Program-made: the position numbers and the translations under genes
Part shown: piece by piece, positions 14,568-21,534 of the stretch
Layout of the letters: each line of letters starts with the position of its first letter
How positions within the stretch are numbered: the first letter of the stretch is position 1
Notes under the pieces: generated by a model
Database searches by the model: none
Told to the model about the DNA's origin: nothing
Seen by the model: the letters and a program-made list of their open reading frames with translations, nothing else
NCBI GenBank assembly: GCA_964613745.1
Contig: CAZTJA010000048.1
Coordinates: 1 to 22,373 of the forward strand
Direction: 5' to 3'
DNA length: 22,373 nucleotides
Source: CAZTJA01 sp964613745
GTDB taxonomy: Bacteria; Desulfobacterota; Desulfomonilia; Desulfomonilales; Desulfomonilaceae

Positions 14568-17009
14568 TTGACCAACGTGTCTGAAAATATAGATATTTCG
14601 CAAAATTATGGAGCTGAAAACATCCGGGTTCTTGAAGGACTGGAAGCGGTCCGCAATACGCCGGGGATGTACATCGGTAACACGGGAAACGAAGGGCTTC
14701 ACCAACTTGTCTGGGAAGTCGTCGACAACGCAGTCGATGAGGCTTTGGCGGGATATTGCCATAATATCAGTGTTGTAATTCACTTGGATTCTTCGGTTAC
14801 CATTGAAGATGACGGTCGTGGAATTCCGACGGAAATGCACCCTACGGAGAACATACCCGCTGCTGAAGTAGTAATGACAATGCTTCATGCCGGCGGCAAA
14901 TTCGACAGCAATACGTACAAGGTTTCGGGAGGACTTCACGGAGTCGGCGTATCAGTAGTCAATGCCTTATCCGAATTACTGAAACTTGAGATCAGGCGGG
15001 GAGGTTTGGTTTATCGTCAAACATATCGCAGAGGCAAGAAGGACAGCGAACTTGAAGTGGTAGGAACGACCAAGAGAAACGGAACCAAAATCACATTTAA
15101 AGCCGATAGAGAGCTGTTCGGTGATCTTGAACTCAACCATGAAATCGTTGCCGCACGTCTTCGGGAATTGGCTTTCCTCAATAAGGGGTTACGAATATCG
15201 TTTGATGATGAACGTTTTGAGAATCCCCAGGCAATCTTCGCCTACGAAGGTGGAATAGTATCCTTTGTGGAACATCTGAATAGAGCGAAGAAAACAATGG
15301 ATTCCAATCCGATTTTCATAACCGGCGAGAAAGACGGAAACCAGGTCGAATGCGCCATTCAGTACAATGACGGTTATTCGGAGACCGTTTTTTCCTACTG
15401 CAACAACATCAACACATTTGAGGGCGGTACCCATTTATCCGGATTTAGGGCGGCTCTTACAAGAACACTCAATCAATACGCCAACACGAAAGGTTTATTG
15501 AAAAACGGTAAAAACCAATTCAGCATAACGGGTGAAGACCTTAGAGAAGGTTTGACAGCGGTTCTGAGCGTTCGCATGTTAAATCCGCAGTTTGACAGCC
15601 AGACTAAATCGAAATTGGGGAACCTTGATATTAAGGGCATAGTTGAGCAGCTCATAAATGAAAAATTGAGCGAAAATTTGGAAGAGAATCCGCAGACCGC
15701 AAAGTGGATCATAAACAAAGCTCTTGAGGCAAGCAGAGCAAGAGAAGCTGCAAGGAAGGCCCGAGAACTTACTCGAAGAAAGAGCGCACTCGAATCTTCT
15801 GCGCTTCCGGGAAAATTGGCGGATTGTCAGGAAAAGGATCCGGCTCAGGTTGAACTCTTTATTGTTGAAGGTGAATCAGCCGGAGGGTCTGCAAAACAGG
15901 GAAGAGACCGCCGCACACAAGCCGTTCTGCCTTTAAAGGGAAAAATCCTCAATGTGGAAAAGGCTCGATTTGATAAAATTGTGCAAAGTCAGGAAATCAG
16001 AACGCTTATTACTGCATTAGGAACCGGAATAGGTGAAGAAGACTTTGATATATCAAAAATCAGATATCACAAAGTAGTGATTATGACGGATGCGGATGTG
16101 GATGGTTCCCATATCAGAACATTGCTTCTCACGTTCTTTTTCAGATGGATGGTCGACATCATCAACCGAGGTTACCTTTATTTCGCTCAGCCTCCCTTGT
16201 TTAAGATAAAAAAAGGAAAAGAACAGATTTACGTAAAGGATGAATCGTCCCTGGACGACATCATTTTGAAGAACGGTTTAGATTCAATAAACATCAAACT
16301 TGCTGACGGGACTGTTTTGGAGGGAACCATCCTGATAAACCTCATAAAAAGCGTTCTCAGGATGGAAAAGATTCTGGATCTTTATGAACGCAAGAACATG
16401 GAAAGGCGAATTCTTAAAGCTTTTATCAATGAAGGTTTGAGTACGGATAGTCTTGAAAGCGCCGTGAGTGCGGAATTAATAGTCAACAATGTGCTAAAGA
16501 GAATCGAGCAAAAAAACCCTGATCTCATGCCGGTCGTGATGAACATAGAAAAGGATGAAGAAGAATCCAAGTATTACGTTGATGTGACATCGCGGAAAAA
16601 TGGATTGTTCAAAAAGACTAAAATTGATTTTGACTTAACGGAATCCCCTTCTTTCGAAGAGATAGTAAGCATAAATAAAAAGGTAAGAGCGGTGGGAGAA
16701 CCTCCTTTCGTAGTAGAGAAGGACTCGGACGTGGTTGAAATTCCGTCCTTTGCAGGTCTCGTGGAATTTGTAATGGAGAACGGCCGAAAGAATCTTTCGG
16801 TTCAACGTTACAAAGGACTCGGTGAAATGAATGCGGACCAATTGTGGGATACAACTATGAATCCGGAAAACCGAAAAATGCTCCAGGTGACGGTAGCTGA
16901 TGCAGTAAAGGCCAACGAAATTTTTTCTACTCTTATGGGAGACCAAGTCGAACCGAGGAGAGATTTTATCGAGAGAAATGCTCTCAATGTAGTTAATCTG
17001 GATTATTAA
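14568..17009 (+). CDS. gyrB: DNA gyrase subunit B
   Basis: GyrB supplies the ATPase of gyrase, which with GyrA introduces negative supercoils. The GHKL ATPase shows Glu50 and DNAVDEA (53-59), DDGRGIP (81-87) and GGLHGVGVSVVNALS. The TOPRIM domain has EGESAGGSA (from 434) and DADVDGS (508-514). The C-terminus has QRYKGLGEMNADQLWDTTM. The length of 813 residues includes the extra TOPRIM insertion seen in proteobacterial GyrB, absent from the roughly 640-residue Gram-positive form. Translation starts at TTG 14568: GGAGG lies 6 nt upstream and no ATG fits ahead of the conserved region. The gap to the dnaN stop is 14 nt. A strong terminator follows. gyrA is not in the window. Confidence 0.97.
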   Translation: MTNVSENIDISQNYGAENIRVLEGLEAVRNTPGMYIGNTGNEGLHQLVWEVVDNAVDEALAGYCHNISVVIHLDSSVTIEDDGRGIPTEMHPTENIPAAEVVMTMLHAGGKFDSNTYKVSGGLHGVGVSVVNALSELLKLEIRRGGLVYRQTYRRGKKDSELEVVGTTKRNGTKITFKADRELFGDLELNHEIVAARLRELAFLNKGLRISFDDERFENPQAIFAYEGGIVSFVEHLNRAKKTMDSNPIFITGEKDGNQVECAIQYNDGYSETVFSYCNNINTFEGGTHLSGFRAALTRTLNQYANTKGLLKNGKNQFSITGEDLREGLTAVLSVRMLNPQFDSQTKSKLGNLDIKGIVEQLINEKLSENLEENPQTAKWIINKALEASRAREAARKARELTRRKSALESSALPGKLADCQEKDPAQVELFIVEGESAGGSAKQGRDRRTQAVLPLKGKILNVEKARFDKIVQSQEIRTLITALGTGIGEEDFDISKIRYHKVVIMTDADVDGSHIRTLLLTFFFRWMVDIINRGYLYFAQPPLFKIKKGKEQIYVKDESSLDDIILKNGLDSINIKLADGTVLEGTILINLIKSVLRMEKILDLYERKNMERRILKAFINEGLSTDSLESAVSAELIVNNVLKRIEQKNPDLMPVVMNIEKDEEESKYYVDVTSRKNGLFKKTKIDFDLTESPSFEEIVSINKKVRAVGEPPFVVEKDSDVVEIPSFAGLVEFVMENGRKNLSVQRYKGLGEMNADQLWDTTMNPENRKMLQVTVADAVKANEIFSTLMGDQVEPRRDFIERNALNVVNLDY

Positions 17010-17034
17010 TCCTTTCTAAGGGGCAATTCGAAAT

Positions 17035-17066
17035 AAAAAAAGGCGGACCGGAATCCGCCTTTTTTT
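17035..17066. terminator. Bidirectional rho-independent terminator between gyrB and metF
   Basis: A 13-bp perfect stem is formed by seven A then GGCGGA (17035-17047) pairing with TCCGCC then seven T (17054-17066), around the loop CCGGAA. It has a T run on either strand, and lies between the convergent stops of gyrB (17009) and metF (17084), so it can end transcription from both sides. Confidence 0.92.
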
Positions 17067-17083
17067 GACTTCAAAAAGCAAGT

Positions 17084-18019
17084 TTACAGGACAGGTCGAG
17101 GTAGTAGGCCCGCCATTTCCGCAATCTCTCCTACTTTTTCTTCCCATTCGATGGCCATAATGTGCACGCCTGCAACGCCTTTGATATTTTTCAACTGCTG
17201 AATCGTTTCGACGGCAATCTTGATGCCTTCTTCAGCCTGTTTCTCCTTGGGAGTGTCTTTCATTCTCTTTAAAAGGTCTTCGGGAACGTCCATACCGGGA
17301 ACTTTGCTCGCCATATACTTGGCCATTCCGAAGGACTTGAAAGGTGTTACGCCACCAAGAATGTAGACTCTCTCATGTAGGCCACGTTCGACAACGCCCT
17401 TCATCCAATCCGAGAAACGCTTCATGTTAAAGATGCACTGAGTTTGAATGAATTCAACACCGGCGTTGGCTTTCTTTGCAAGTCTCGGAACACGTATTTC
17501 GAATGGATCCGCGAATGGATTCTCAGCGGCTCCTATAAAGAGCTTAGGAGCGCCTTTAATATCGTCGCCTCCCTGAAACTTGGCTTCGTCACGCATATTC
17601 TTGACGGTATTTATCAGTTGCACTGAGTCCAAATCAAAGACGTTCTTGGCTTGGGGATGATCTCCGAAGCGTTGATGGTCACCGGAAAGACACAGCATGT
17701 TCTTGATGCCGAGTGCTGCGCCACCCAAAATGTCGCTCTGCATAGCTATTCTGTTGCGGTCTCTACAGACCATCTGCATGACGGGTTCAAGACCCTCTTG
17801 CATCATAATAACTGCAGAAGCGATTGAAGACATGCGTACCACGGAAGTCTGATTGTCCGTGATGTTGAAAGCATCGGCTTTATTCTTGAGAAGAGCACAT
17901 TTCTTCTTGATTACTTCGGGATCAGCACCCCTGGGAGGACCGCATTCTCCGGTAACTGCAAAATGACCGGATTTGAGTATTTTTTCTAGTTTGCTGTCGG
18001 TTTTCAGTTCGTTACTCAT
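17084..18019 (-). CDS. metF: Methylenetetrahydrofolate reductase, catalytic flavin subunit
   Basis: MetF interconverts 5,10-methylene- and 5-methyl-tetrahydrofolate, using FAD in a TIM barrel. The 311 residues contain the FAD and folate motifs of the family: TGECGPPRGADPE near residues 22-34, NITDNQTSVVRMSS, LCLSGDH, GAAENPF and FIQTQCIFNMKRF, then LGGVTPFKS. The start at 18019 overlaps the metV stop by 4 nt (ATGA) and has GGAGG 10 nt upstream, so the two are translationally coupled. The pairing with MetV and MvhD shows this is the complex form used in the Wood-Ljungdahl methyl branch, rather than the stand-alone NADH-dependent form of E. coli. The direction in vivo (reductive or oxidative) cannot be read from the sequence. 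Confidence 0.95.
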   Translation of the reverse strand: MSNELKTDSKLEKILKSGHFAVTGECGPPRGADPEVIKKKCALLKNKADAFNITDNQTSVVRMSSIASAVIMMQEGLEPVMQMVCRDRNRIAMQSDILGGAALGIKNMLCLSGDHQRFGDHPQAKNVFDLDSVQLINTVKNMRDEAKFQGGDDIKGAPKLFIGAAENPFADPFEIRVPRLAKKANAGVEFIQTQCIFNMKRFSDWMKGVVERGLHERVYILGGVTPFKSFGMAKYMASKVPGMDVPEDLLKRMKDTPKEKQAEEGIKIAVETIQQLKNIKGVAGVHIMAIEWEEKVGEIAEMAGLLPRPVL

Positions 18020-18684
18020 CTCTGGAAATCCTCCCTGATCATCTTGCGAGGCCCGCCGTCTCTACTCGGTCGCCAATCATTCACCGGCATGTTATTTTCG
18101 TAACGGTCCATAAGATTTAGTGCCTTAAGCCTATCGATAATCAACTGCCATGCGCAATCGACTTCCGGATCTATTTCGCACTTGCCCTGGGTGGAACCAC
18201 CACAAGGACCATTGAGAAGACTTTTCGAACATCGAGCAATCGGGCAAATTCCACCGGTATAATACAGTTTACATTCCCCACAGGTCTGACACTTTTCTAC
18301 GTAGGAACCTTCTTTTTTGGATCCGCCGACAAAAGTTGTATTCAAAGCGGGGTAAACCGGGGTTGTCTGATATTTTTCGGCCATGTACTGAACGCCTACA
18401 CCACAAGCCATGGACAGAACTCCGTCGACTTCAGGAATCAGGCTTTGTACTTGGTCGATGTATTCAGGATCGCATTGGCGTTCGATAGTTTTTTCAATAA
18501 TCTCTATCGGATTGCCTTCTTTGTCTCTGGCTATACGCAACTGGCTGGATAAAACACGGACTTCATCATGTCCGCCGGTTAGGCAGACCGTTACGCAACC
18601 GCCGCAGCCGAGAACCATTACTTTTTTGTGCCCTTCCAACATTTTTACCAGTTCATCGAAGGGTTTTCTTTCGCCTACAACCAT
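18016..18684 (-). CDS. metV: Methylenetetrahydrofolate reductase partner subunit MetV (Fe-S/zinc protein)
   Basis: MetV is the partner of MetF in acetogens and sulfate reducers; in the Moorella system it carries metal and iron-sulfur sites that pass electrons to MetF. The 222 residues have an N-terminal cysteine group (27, 30, 34 in GCGGCVTVC), Cys71 and Cys94. A dense C-terminal set follows at 132, 135, 138, 147, 152, 161, 169 and 177 (CQTCGEC, CPIARC, GPCGG, GKCE, DCAW). The last group could hold two [4Fe-4S] clusters; that is inference from spacing. The start at 18684 has GGAGG 6 nt upstream. It is 27 nt after mvhD and overlaps metF by 4 nt, so the three genes form one operon. Confidence 0.9.
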   Translation of the reverse strand: MVVGERKPFDELVKMLEGHKKVMVLGCGGCVTVCLTGGHDEVRVLSSQLRIARDKEGNPIEIIEKTIERQCDPEYIDQVQSLIPEVDGVLSMACGVGVQYMAEKYQTTPVYPALNTTFVGGSKKEGSYVEKCQTCGECKLYYTGGICPIARCSKSLLNGPCGGSTQGKCEIDPEVDCAWQLIIDRLKALNLMDRYENNMPVNDWRPSRDGGPRKMIREDFQR

Positions 18685-18711
18685 CTTGTTCCTCCAAGGT
18701 CGTATCGGCTC

Positions 18712-19152
18712 TTAAGCCGCTTCGCTCCGTGTCTGTCCATCCTTTTTATTGAGGGGGCTTGGGCCGAGTGCTCGAATTCTTTCCGTAAACTCTCTCGCTA
18801 CCTCAGCGAATCGAGGCCCCATGGCAGCACTCATATTAAACATTTCGAGGCGTTCCGGTTCCAAACCGGCTTCTTGTATAAGTTTCTTCGTGTAATTGAC
18901 TCTGGGTTTTGCCACTAGATTTCCATGAATAAAATGGCAATCGCCTTCTAAACAGCCGGCGACATAAACCCCATCGGCACCTTTTTCGAATGCTCTGAGC
19001 AAGAAAACGGGAGTAATCTTGCCTGTACAGGGGAGACGAATAACCCTTATGTTTGTAGGATATTCAAGCCTCATACTACCTGCGAGGTCAGCCGCGCCGT
19101 AAGCACAATAATGACAACAAAAGGCGACTATTGTCGGCTCAAAATCTGCCAT
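18712..19152 (-). CDS. mvhD: MvhD-like iron-sulfur electron-transfer subunit (methyl-viologen hydrogenase delta family)
   Basis: MvhD carries a [2Fe-2S] cluster and passes electrons between a heterodisulfide-reductase-like HdrA subunit and a partner enzyme. The 146-residue protein shows the family cysteines 12, 13 and 16 (FCCHYCAYGAAD), 42 (RLPCTGK), and 67 and 72 (AGCLEGDCHF), with the typical GNLVAKPRV and an RLEMFNMSAAM block. The ATG at 19152 has AGGAG 7 nt upstream. It is the first gene of the mvhD-metV-metF unit. In related organisms hdrABC usually lies next to these genes; here no hdr gene is in the window, so the electron partner is encoded elsewhere or lost. Confidence 0.9.
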   Translation of the reverse strand: MADFEPTIVAFCCHYCAYGAADLAGSMRLEYPTNIRVIRLPCTGKITPVFLLRAFEKGADGVYVAGCLEGDCHFIHGNLVAKPRVNYTKKLIQEAGLEPERLEMFNMSAAMGPRFAEVAREFTERIRALGPSPLNKKDGQTRSEAA

Positions 19153-19292
19153 TTCAGTCTCCTGGATCTATTCGGGAAATTCGATGGGTGGAAACTAAAT
19201 GTAAACTATGAGGACAAAAAAAGCAAGCTATCCACCGCCATTAGCAAACGATTATTCAAAAAAATCCGAATAAACACAACTTTGTTCCGAAG

Positions 19293-19736
19293 TTATTTCA
19301 CCTTAGCCCATAAAACATCTTTATCATTTGAGATCTTGGATTTCGTAATCATAAAATCATCTTTAATGCCGTACACATAGTAAATGATTTCCGATGAATT
19401 TTTCAGCTTGATTTGAATTTCATGATCTTCCAAAACCCAGAGTCCATCAGATCCCATGGGCATGCTCTTGCTGAAATATCTGCACGTACCGTCTTTTCTC
19501 AATGTTATAAGCGTTCTCGCAACGGAGGTATGAATGGAACCGGTATCCTGCAATGGGCTGGTATCCGGCAGTTCTTCCCAGGTACCTATTAAATGATTGA
19601 TGTCGATGGTCGTTTGAAAAATCTGTTCGGGCGTAATTCCCACTGAAGCGACGGTCATATTGGGAGCGACTAGAAAGAGCAAATACAAAGACAAATACAG
19701 AGCTATGCCTACTAGGGTTCGTAAATACCAATTCAT
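19293..19736 (-). CDS. Exported or membrane-anchored small protein, possibly lipocalin-like
   Basis: The 147 residues begin with a short polar start and a long hydrophobic segment (about residues 7-25), a signal peptide or membrane anchor. A beta-strand-rich domain of about 110 residues follows with LIGTWEELP, a central RTLITLRKDGTCRYF and GLWVLEDHEIQIKLK. The order GTW, hydrophobic strand, DGT, then GxWxLxDxxI resembles small lipocalin-like or related beta-barrel domains, where GxW opens the barrel. That is pattern recognition, not a family match. It is 13 nt after rsmG on the same strand, so probably the last gene of the cutA-rsmG unit. Its ribosome binding site is weak (AAGG about 11 nt from the ATG). 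Confidence 0.65.
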   Translation of the reverse strand: MNWYLRTLVGIALYLSLYLLFLVAPNMTVASVGITPEQIFQTTIDINHLIGTWEELPDTSPLQDTGSIHTSVARTLITLRKDGTCRYFSKSMPMGSDGLWVLEDHEIQIKLKNSSEIIYYVYGIKDDFMITKSKISNDKDVLWAKVK

Positions 19737-19749
19737 ATGAGATTAAGCC

Positions 19750-20403
19750 TTATGAAAGTTTTTGCCACAACGACACGGTTCTTGCCGCCCCTGTGAATGG
19801 AAGTATGCCGTCCCACCGGTCGACTTCGCGCATATAAGGAGAAATCACGGCGGGTTGCCGAGAGGGACCGGTCATTAATACCAGAAATCCATTTCTCGTG
19901 ACACATGGAATAAGATAGTCGATGAACCGAGGTTCACAACTTAAAGCTCTGGATACAACAAGATCGAAGAGTTCGGACCGTCCCTTGAGAAGGTCAGTAA
20001 AATCTCGGGCATGAAACGTCAAGCCGGCGAGCTTCAATTCATGGGCGACGTGTTTAAGAAAGACGATTTTCTTGACGTTTTTGTCCAGCAAATGTGCTTG
20101 CAGTCCGGGGCGCATGATGGCCAATACCATACCGGGAAATCCGGCTCCGGTACCAACGTCCAAAAAAGTTTCGATTCCGGAGGGCAAGACTTTCAGAATG
20201 GTAAGTGAATCGAGGAAGTGTGTTACGGCTATTTCATCAAGAGATTTGATCGAGGTTAAGTTGGTCTTTTTACCCCATTCAGTCAACAGGGTTGCATAAC
20301 GGCGAAACAGCTCAACGTGATTTGAGTCGATTTGAATACCGAGTTCAAGAGCACCGTGTATGAGGACATGATCGAAATTATGGTTAGGATCCGGTCGATT
20401 CAT
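19750..20403 (-). CDS. rsmG: 16S rRNA (guanine-527-N7)-methyltransferase RsmG (GidB)
   Basis: RsmG methylates N7 of G527 in 16S rRNA using S-adenosylmethionine; its loss gives low-level streptomycin resistance in several bacteria. The motif I loop LDVGTGAGFPG is at residues 81-91. Before it come KKTNLT (45-50) and HFLDSL (62-67), and after it SRALS and the end block LPFTGAARTVSLWQK. The frame could start at TTG 20445, but ATG 20403 gives 217 residues, close to the E. coli length, and a 20-nt overlap with cutA. In many bacteria this gene stands directly upstream of parA; here it is about 9 kb away on the other strand. Confidence 0.93.
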   Translation of the reverse strand: MNRPDPNHNFDHVLIHGALELGIQIDSNHVELFRRYATLLTEWGKKTNLTSIKSLDEIAVTHFLDSLTILKVLPSGIETFLDVGTGAGFPGMVLAIMRPGLQAHLLDKNVKKIVFLKHVAHELKLAGLTFHARDFTDLLKGRSELFDLVVSRALSCEPRFIDYLIPCVTRNGFLVLMTGPSRQPAVISPYMREVDRWDGILPFTGAARTVSLWQKLS

Positions 20404-20704
20404 CAATCCAGCGGAGATAGGCAGGAAGTCCGTCTTTGAGTTCAATCGAAATAATTTCAGGTACTTCGTAATGGTGCAAATCTTTAATGGTTGTTACGAG
20501 ATCATCGAAAAGGTTTGCTTTAGATTTTATGACTAGCATCCTTTCGGTCTCTTCACGAATTTCATTTTTCCATGAGTAAATAGATTGTATTTCCGGAACT
20601 ATATTAACACATGCGGCCAATTTTTTCTCAACTAATACACGCGCGATATTAAAGGCTTTTTCTGAATCATCAATGGTAACAAGGCATAAGATATAGGGAT
20701 TCAT
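20384..20704 (-). CDS. cutA: CutA1-type divalent ion tolerance protein
   Basis: CutA1 proteins are small, very stable trimers with a PII-like ferredoxin fold, linked to divalent-metal tolerance in E. coli; their exact job is not settled. The 106 residues show the family pattern: CLVTIDDSEKAFNIARVLVE, KKLAACVNIVP, IQSIYSWKNEI, the block LVIKSKANLFDDLVTTI, and HHYEVPEIISI near the end. The ATG at 20704 has GGAG 5-6 nt upstream. It is divergent from carD and shares 255 bp of upstream DNA with it. It overlaps rsmG by 20 nt, so the two are likely cotranscribed. Confidence 0.93.
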   Translation of the reverse strand: MNPYILCLVTIDDSEKAFNIARVLVEKKLAACVNIVPEIQSIYSWKNEIREETERMLVIKSKANLFDDLVTTIKDLHHYEVPEIISIELKDGLPAYLRWIDESTGS

Positions 20705-20729
20705 AATTGCTCCATTATCACGTTTTTAG

Positions 20730-20756
20730 TTGACAAAATACCTGGGGTCTTATATT
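20730..20756 (+). promoter_or_regulatory. Strong sigma-70-type promoter of carD
   Basis: A perfect -35 TTGACA at 20730-20735 is followed by TATATT at 20751-20756 (15-bp spacing) or the weaker TATTCT at 20753-20758 (17-bp spacing). Either -10 would start transcription near 20763 and make a leader of about 195 nt before the carD ATG. The spacing of the better -10 is short, which is a known form of promoter helped by CarD-like factors or by regulators. Confidence 0.65.
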
Positions 20757-20760
20757 CTCC

Positions 20761-20959
20761 CCCCGGTTTGAGGGATCCGGAAGATCCGGGATCTTGCGGA
20801 CGGGGATTTTTATACTCTCACAAATACTGCCTTATTGTCCAGCAATCACCCGGATTACAATTTTGTTCAAACCTGCAACGGATTCTGACTCGGGGGGTCT
20901 ATTATTATTTTTTTGCCCGCCGCAAGAATCTGAACGGCGGATTAGAAGGGAGCTGGGAG
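20761..20959 (+). other. Long structured 5' leader of carD
   Basis: Near its start CCCCG (20761-20765) can pair with CGGGG (20801-20805), enclosing two copies of GATCCGG (20774 and 20783) and a smaller GGATC/GATCC hairpin; five T follow at 20807-20811, an attenuator-like layout. Near the gene CCGCCG (20917-20922) pairs with CGGCGG (20935-20940) around a 12-base loop, ending 19 nt before the ATG and just ahead of the AAGGGAG ribosome binding site. No known riboswitch is recognised. The open frame running through the leader into carD is judged not translated. Confidence 0.4.
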
Positions 20960-21475
20960 ATGTTCAAAGTCGGAGATGTAGTCGTTTACCCGATTCACGG
21001 CGTGGCACGAATCACCGATATCAAGAAGGAAAAAATAGGGGAGGCCGACCAGCTCTGTTATATTCTCGAAACTGAAATTAAGACCGCCAACGATAAACCG
21101 GTAATAAAACTTCCTATAGACAAGGTTGAATCAAATCGTGTTAGGCCCATAGTGGGGGCTGATGAAGCGGATTTGGTTATAGATATTTTAAAAAAAAGGG
21201 GAATGAAGGCTGATTCTCAAACCTGGAATCGGAGGCACCGAGAATACCAGGATAAGATGAGAAGCGGCAGCATTTTCCAAGCAGCCGAGGTCTACAGAGA
21301 TCTTTGCTTACTTAAGGAAACCAAAGATTTGTCGCATGGAGAACGCAGATTATTCGACCAGGCACGCAATTTGTTAATTAAAGAACTGTCAATTGCTAAG
21401 AAACTTGATGAATCCGAAATCGAACTTACGATTGGTAAAATATTCAGAACCGTTAACTCCACATCTTCAATTTAA
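20960..21475 (+). CDS. carD: CarD-family RNA polymerase-binding transcription regulator
   Basis: CarD proteins bind the RNA polymerase beta subunit through an N-terminal Tudor-like domain and stabilise open promoter complexes, especially at rRNA promoters. The 171-residue protein begins MFKVGDVVVYPIHGVARI, the standard start, followed by the RNA polymerase interaction domain to about residue 65. The helical C-terminal domain carries the wedge tryptophan region (Trp89 in TWNRRHREYQDKM), the GSIFQAAEVYRDL block and KDLSHGERRLFDQAR. The frame continues upstream to 20768, but the family start and the ribosome binding site mark 20960 as the true ATG. It has a strong promoter and long leader, and is followed after 59 bp by the PIN/TRAM gene, a common order in this kind of bacterium. 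Confidence 0.95.
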   Translation: MFKVGDVVVYPIHGVARITDIKKEKIGEADQLCYILETEIKTANDKPVIKLPIDKVESNRVRPIVGADEADLVIDILKKRGMKADSQTWNRRHREYQDKMRSGSIFQAAEVYRDLCLLKETKDLSHGERRLFDQARNLLIKELSIAKKLDESEIELTIGKIFRTVNSTSSI

Positions 21476-21511
21476 CCGACTGCCTTTTCGGCTCTTTTAC
21501 TCTTCGATGGA

Positions 21512-21525
21512 ACCCTTGAAAGGGT
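21512..21525 (+). repeat. Short inverted repeat covering the ribosome binding site of the PIN/TRAM gene
   Basis: ACCCTTGAAAGGGT forms a 5-bp stem (ACCCT with AGGGT) and a TGAA loop. Its right arm contains the AAGGG that would serve as ribosome binding site for the ATG at 21535. This could lower translation initiation or couple it to ribosomes leaving carD. Confidence 0.4.
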
Positions 21526-21534
21526 AGCCCCAAT

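Noticed and set aside
19228..19236. CTATCCACC as a DnaA box upstream of mvhD
   Set aside because: Two mismatches, isolated, and far from the origin-like region; expected by chance.
20768..20959. 64-codon N-terminal extension of carD
   Set aside because: CarD proteins start at the MFKVGD-type sequence, the extension is unlike the family and cysteine-rich by chance, and it covers the structured leader.
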